A stretch of 17,117 nucleotides of DNA from assembly GCA_024280675.1 (NCBI GenBank), contig JAJRPT010000180.1, forward strand, positions 1 through 17,117, given 5' to 3'. Shown in pieces: positions 14,499-17,117 of the stretch. The notes under the pieces are model-generated. The model made no database searches and was not told the DNA's origin. It saw only the letters and a program-made list of their open reading frames with translations. The position numbers were made by a program, and so were the translations under genes. This DNA is from Bacteroidota bacterium. Its GTDB lineage: Bacteria; Bacteroidota; Ignavibacteria; Kapaibacteriales; UBA2268. How positions within the stretch are numbered: the stretch's first letter is position 1; each line of letters begins with the position of its first letter.

Positions 14499-15407
14499 AT
14501 GAATCTTTTAGCTATCGATATTGGCGGGACATCAATTAAGATTGCAGTTTTTACACCCGAACTGAAAATGATCACATCCCATTTTGTGGAAACAAAAAAG
14601 TTCTCAAGCCCACCTCAGATGATTGATTTTCTTTGCCATGAGATTGAAAAGTTGAAAGAAAGCCACAAAATAATCTCTTGCGGAATTGGTGTCCCCGGGG
14701 CAAGTGACGAAAATGATTTGATAATAAACATTCCAAATCTGCCAATATTAAGGAATATTAATTTAAAGGATGAACTTAATTCGAGAGCTAGTCTGCCCAT
14801 TTATATTGACAACGACGCAAATTGCGCAGCCCTCTATGAATTGCATTTTGGTGTGGGCAAAGAGTTAAATAATTTTATTTACATTACACTTGGCACAGGA
14901 ATTGGCGGGGCATTAATATTAAATAAAAGATTATTCAAAGGTGATTTTTCTTCTGCTGGTGAGATTGGTTTTCTGATTATTAATTATTTGGGCAAGAAAA
15001 AATATCTTGAAGATTTCATTGGGCGGAGAGCTTTTTTGAAATATGCTAAAGAAAAAGTAAAAACCTCGCCCGGCTCATCTTTGAAAAATATAAATTTTGA
15101 TATAAAAGATATTTCTGATTCTGCAGACCTAGGCGACAGCTTGTCGGTTGAATTAATGAAGTATTACGGAAAGATACTTGGCATTGGGCTTGCTTCGGCA
15201 ATAAATCTTTTGGGGATCTCAAGCCTAGTCATTGGGGGAGGGGTATCGGCTTGTTCGAGCATTATGTACGATTCTCTGGCAAAAGAAATGAGAAACTCTA
15301 CTCTTGCAAACATTTCAAATAATTTAATTATCAAAAAATCAAAACTACTTGGTCAAGTGGGATTATTCGGAGCTGGAACTCTGGCATTGTTAAAGAAAGT
15401 AAATTGA
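14499..15407 (+). CDS. ROK-family sugar kinase lacking the zinc motif
   Basis: ROK proteins are cytoplasmic sugar kinases or sugar-responsive regulators. The 302-residue protein has no DNA-binding N-terminus, so kinase is more likely. It shows the ATP-binding DIGGTSIK (7-14), CGIGVPG (61-67), the catalytic DNDANCAAL (104-112, with Asp106 the likely base), LGTGIGG (131-137) and a C-terminal VIGGGVSA. Two features are unusual. The family's AGEIGH is AGEIGF here, replacing the His that binds zinc and sugar. The CxCGxxGC zinc motif is replaced by a Lys-rich segment without cysteines (about 164-175, GKKKYLEDFIGR). The ATG at 14499 is preferred over a TTG at 14454 because DIGG normally lies near the start. 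The substrate is unknown. Confidence 0.82.
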   Translation: MNLLAIDIGGTSIKIAVFTPELKMITSHFVETKKFSSPPQMIDFLCHEIEKLKESHKIISCGIGVPGASDENDLIINIPNLPILRNINLKDELNSRASLPIYIDNDANCAALYELHFGVGKELNNFIYITLGTGIGGALILNKRLFKGDFSSAGEIGFLIINYLGKKKYLEDFIGRRAFLKYAKEKVKTSPGSSLKNINFDIKDISDSADLGDSLSVELMKYYGKILGIGLASAINLLGISSLVIGGGVSACSSIMYDSLAKEMRNSTLANISNNLIIKKSKLLGQVGLFGAGTLALLKKVN

Positions 15408-15413
15408 ATTTGC

Positions 15414-15421
15414 TAGATTTG
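15414..15421 (+). promoter_or_regulatory. Bacteroidota-type -7 element upstream of ridA (TAGATTTG)
   Basis: An exact TAnnTTTG match lies in the 50-base gap between the ROK gene and the RidA gene, 36 bases before the preferred RidA start. A TTG at 15387-15389 is a possible but too distant -33 element. It would allow ridA and the genes behind it to be transcribed apart from the kinase. Confidence 0.35.
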
Positions 15422-15457
15422 TAATTAAAAGATGTTAAAATAATGGTAAATGAAAAA

Positions 15458-15838
15458 ATGAATAAAGAAATAATTATAACAAAAAAAGCACCCGCACCCA
15501 TTGGCCCATATTCTCAGGCTGTGAGGGCTAGTGGCGAGTTCATTTTCGTTTCAGGTCAGATTCCCTTTTCTTCTGACGGCAAAGTGGTGGGCGATGAAAT
15601 CAAAACACAGACTCGTCAGGTGATAAAAAATATTGAGCAAATACTCTTAGCCTCAAATGCAACACTTGACAATGTTGTCAAATGCACTGTTTTACTTAAA
15701 GATATGGATGATTTTGCAAAGATGAACGAAGTGTATTCAGAGTTTTTCTCCCAGTCCAAACCCGCACGTGCGGCATACCAAGTGGTGAAACTTCCAAAAG
15801 ACATGCTCGTAGAAATAGAAGCCATTGCAGTTATCTAA
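15458..15838 (+). CDS. ridA: RidA family enamine/imine deaminase
   Basis: RidA hydrolyses reactive 2-aminoacrylate and related enamines and imines released by PLP enzymes, protecting them from damage; it acts as a cytoplasmic trimer. From this start the protein has 126 residues, the family's usual length. It carries APAPIGPYSQAV near the N-terminus, FVSGQIP, VVKCTVLLKDMDDF, and the signature KPARAAYQVVKLPKDMLVEIEAIA. In that signature the Arg of PAR and the first Glu of VEIE sit 15 residues apart, as in Escherichia coli RidA (Arg105, Glu120). An ATG at 15443 would add five residues. The active-site residues are intact, so deaminase activity is likely. Confidence 0.92.
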   Translation: MNKEIIITKKAPAPIGPYSQAVRASGEFIFVSGQIPFSSDGKVVGDEIKTQTRQVIKNIEQILLASNATLDNVVKCTVLLKDMDDFAKMNEVYSEFFSQSKPARAAYQVVKLPKDMLVEIEAIAVI

Positions 15839-15850
15839 ATCTTATAAAAA

Positions 15851-16375
15851 ATGAAATATTTACTCGGAACCATATTTGTATTCTTATTTTCTTTGAATTT
15901 ATATCCCGAAGAAACCGACTCATTAGAAAAGAAAACAGTCGATAGGGTAATCGAGGAAGTAAACATAACAAGTTTGCAGAAAAAGCCATGGGTTGCCATG
16001 AGTTTGTCAATTATACCAGGTGCGGGACAAATCTACAATGAAGATTACTGGAAGGCACCACTTTTATTTGGTTCGGCACTCGGCCTTGCTTACGCTATTT
16101 CCTCTTGGCAATCTAACTTTAATCAAATGCAGTCTTTGCTTGATTCCGACGAGATTGAAAATTATAATGCCGAGCAGGTCAAACTGAGAATGGAATACTA
16201 CCGGGACCAAAGGGACCAGACCGCAGTTTATCTTGCCATTATTTATGTCATCTCCATTTTGGATGCTTATGCGGGTGCTCATCTCTTTGATTTTGATACA
16301 AGCAATGATCTGAGCCTAAATTTTTCTTTTTCGTCTCAGGCAATTCCGCAAATGGGGCTAAGACTTAGATTTTAA
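15851..16375 (+). CDS. DUF5683 family membrane protein
   Basis: This family is widespread in Bacteroidota and of unknown biochemical role. The 174 residues start with a signal-like hydrophobic segment (1-18). A conserved membrane region follows with IPGAGQIYNEDYWKAPLLFG (55-74), a helix at about 71-85, a polar stretch with EYYRDQRDQT (115-124), a second helix (about 125-140), and the typical LDAYAGAHLFDFD (137-149). A C-terminal beta-strand segment ends in LRLRF. It starts 12 bases after ridA, so the two are probably cotranscribed. I infer an envelope location only. Confidence 0.82.
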   Translation: MKYLLGTIFVFLFSLNLYPEETDSLEKKTVDRVIEEVNITSLQKKPWVAMSLSIIPGAGQIYNEDYWKAPLLFGSALGLAYAISSWQSNFNQMQSLLDSDEIENYNAEQVKLRMEYYRDQRDQTAVYLAIIYVISILDAYAGAHLFDFDTSNDLSLNFSFSSQAIPQMGLRLRF

Positions 16376-16448
16376 AAAGAAAAGATATTTGCGAATCATT
16401 AAAAATGTTCTTATTTTGGAGAAAATATATTTTAACATTGGAGTAATT

Positions 16449-17117
16449 ATGAAAAATTGGAACAAAATAATTCTGCTCATGCTTTTGGGCATCTTTATCG
16501 CTTCTTGCGAAAATGATATTGATAAACCCGAATCATCAATCGAAATCACGGACTTTAGTCCAAAATCGGGAGCTGTGGGTGATACAGTAACAATTACAGG
16601 GTCCGGGTTTTCATCGGAGAAGAGTGATATGAATGTAGATTTTGCGGGAGCAGAGGCAGTCATCGTCTCAAGCACCGAGACAGAATTAGTGGTCACCGTA
16701 CCCGAAGATGCAAAGACTGGAAAAATAAGAGTGAAGTTTGGTTTTAGCTTAAAATTAACTAGCGAGGATTTCACCTTTACTGGTTCGGGTGGGTCTGGAG
16801 CAAATTTGTTTTTGCCATCAGAAGGCACTTGGGTTGAATATGACAGATATTTATTAGATGAAAACCTTAACCAAACACAGTCAGTTGGCAAAGTTGTGGC
16901 TACAGTTGGTGGAGTTGTGGTAAAAGAAGGGCAGAATGCCACTGAGATTGTTTACGAATTAGCAGATGGCGAATTTGGTGCCGAAGTCAATAACAAATAT
17001 GTTTATGCAAGCGAAGACGTACTCTATAATTATTACAGCTTGTCTGGTGGTGAGATGGGTGGAGGAAACGGTGGCGGCGTCGGAAATATGGAAGGTGAAA
17101 TTCCATTTGTCCCAGAG
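16449..17117 (+). CDS. IPT/TIG-domain lipoprotein, 5' part (runs off right edge)
   Basis: The frame is open from the ATG at 16449 to the last base, giving 223 codons of a longer gene. GGAG five bases upstream is one of the better ribosome binding sites in the window. The protein begins with a lipoprotein signal peptide (ILLMLLGIFIASC, lipid-modified Cys20). An IPT/TIG Ig-like domain follows (about 32-110), with ITDFSPKSGAVGDTVTITGSGF and VDFAGAEAVIVSSTETELVVTVPEDAKTGKIRV as its diagnostic strands. After that comes a second region, YEL-ADGEFGAEVNNKYVYASED, and a Gly-rich segment (GGEMGGGNGGGVG). It is probably a surface or outer-membrane lipoprotein. The function of the second region is not visible. 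Confidence 0.85.
   Translation, partial: MKNWNKIILLMLLGIFIASCENDIDKPESSIEITDFSPKSGAVGDTVTITGSGFSSEKSDMNVDFAGAEAVIVSSTETELVVTVPEDAKTGKIRVKFGFSLKLTSEDFTFTGSGGSGANLFLPSEGTWVEYDRYLLDENLNQTQSVGKVVATVGGVVVKEGQNATEIVYELADGEFGAEVNNKYVYASEDVLYNYYSLSGGEMGGGNGGGVGNMEGEIPFVPE

Noticed and set aside
16358..16942. Minus-strand open frame of 194 codons
   Set aside because: It lies opposite the lipoprotein gene, whose lipobox and TIG domain are clear. The antisense translation has no recognisable domain.

Overview
The window looks like chromosomal DNA of a bacterium from the Bacteroidota/Chlorobiota group, possibly a Kapabacteria- or Ignavibacteria-like lineage. The signs are a type IX secretion (T9SS) C-terminal sorting domain, the Bat aerotolerance gene set, a DUF5683 protein, a long-form QueA, AT-rich coding sequence, few strong Shine-Dalgarno sites, and several TAnnTTTG elements of the Bacteroidota -7 type in the gaps. 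The exact lineage cannot be fixed from this sequence. Genes are tightly packed, no gap exceeds 300 bases, and I see no rRNA, tRNA, insertion sequence or CRISPR array.

Positions 1-1200 hold the 3' end of a large secreted T9SS cargo protein and a strong terminator. Positions 1290-5040 hold a three-gene plus-strand unit: a TMTC-like multipass membrane protein with C-terminal TPRs, an unrecognised multipass membrane protein, and a ZIP-family (ZupT-like) metal transporter. Positions 5144-6649 encode a ribosomal-S1-like protein with an acidic tail and four S1 domains, followed by a terminator. Positions 6756-7406 encode a small exported protein with a FlgD-Ig/T9SS-tail-like C-terminus.

From 14361 down to 7396 the minus strand carries a seven-gene block: batB-batC-batD-batE-queA-trmH-like-mqnA-like. 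The genes overlap by ATGA or lie within 26 bases of each other. BatB-E would form a membrane and periplasmic VWA/TPR assembly. The three distal genes are a queuosine tRNA-modification enzyme, a SpoU-type RNA methyltransferase and a chorismate-dehydratase-like protein. No batA, moxR or DUF58 gene lies upstream of batB. The block converges on the 6756-7406 gene with an 11-base overlap.

From 14499 the plus strand carries a ROK-family sugar kinase without the usual zinc motif, a RidA-type deaminase, a DUF5683 membrane protein, and the 5' part of an IPT/TIG-domain lipoprotein that runs off the right edge.

Most of the window is recognisable housekeeping content, and I did not find a clear new multi-gene system. 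The most distinctive structure is a 15-bp in-frame tandem repeat that lengthens the BatD signal peptide. Others are the histidine- and cysteine-free ROK kinase, the four-domain S1 protein, and a perfect 20-bp palindrome on the left edge.
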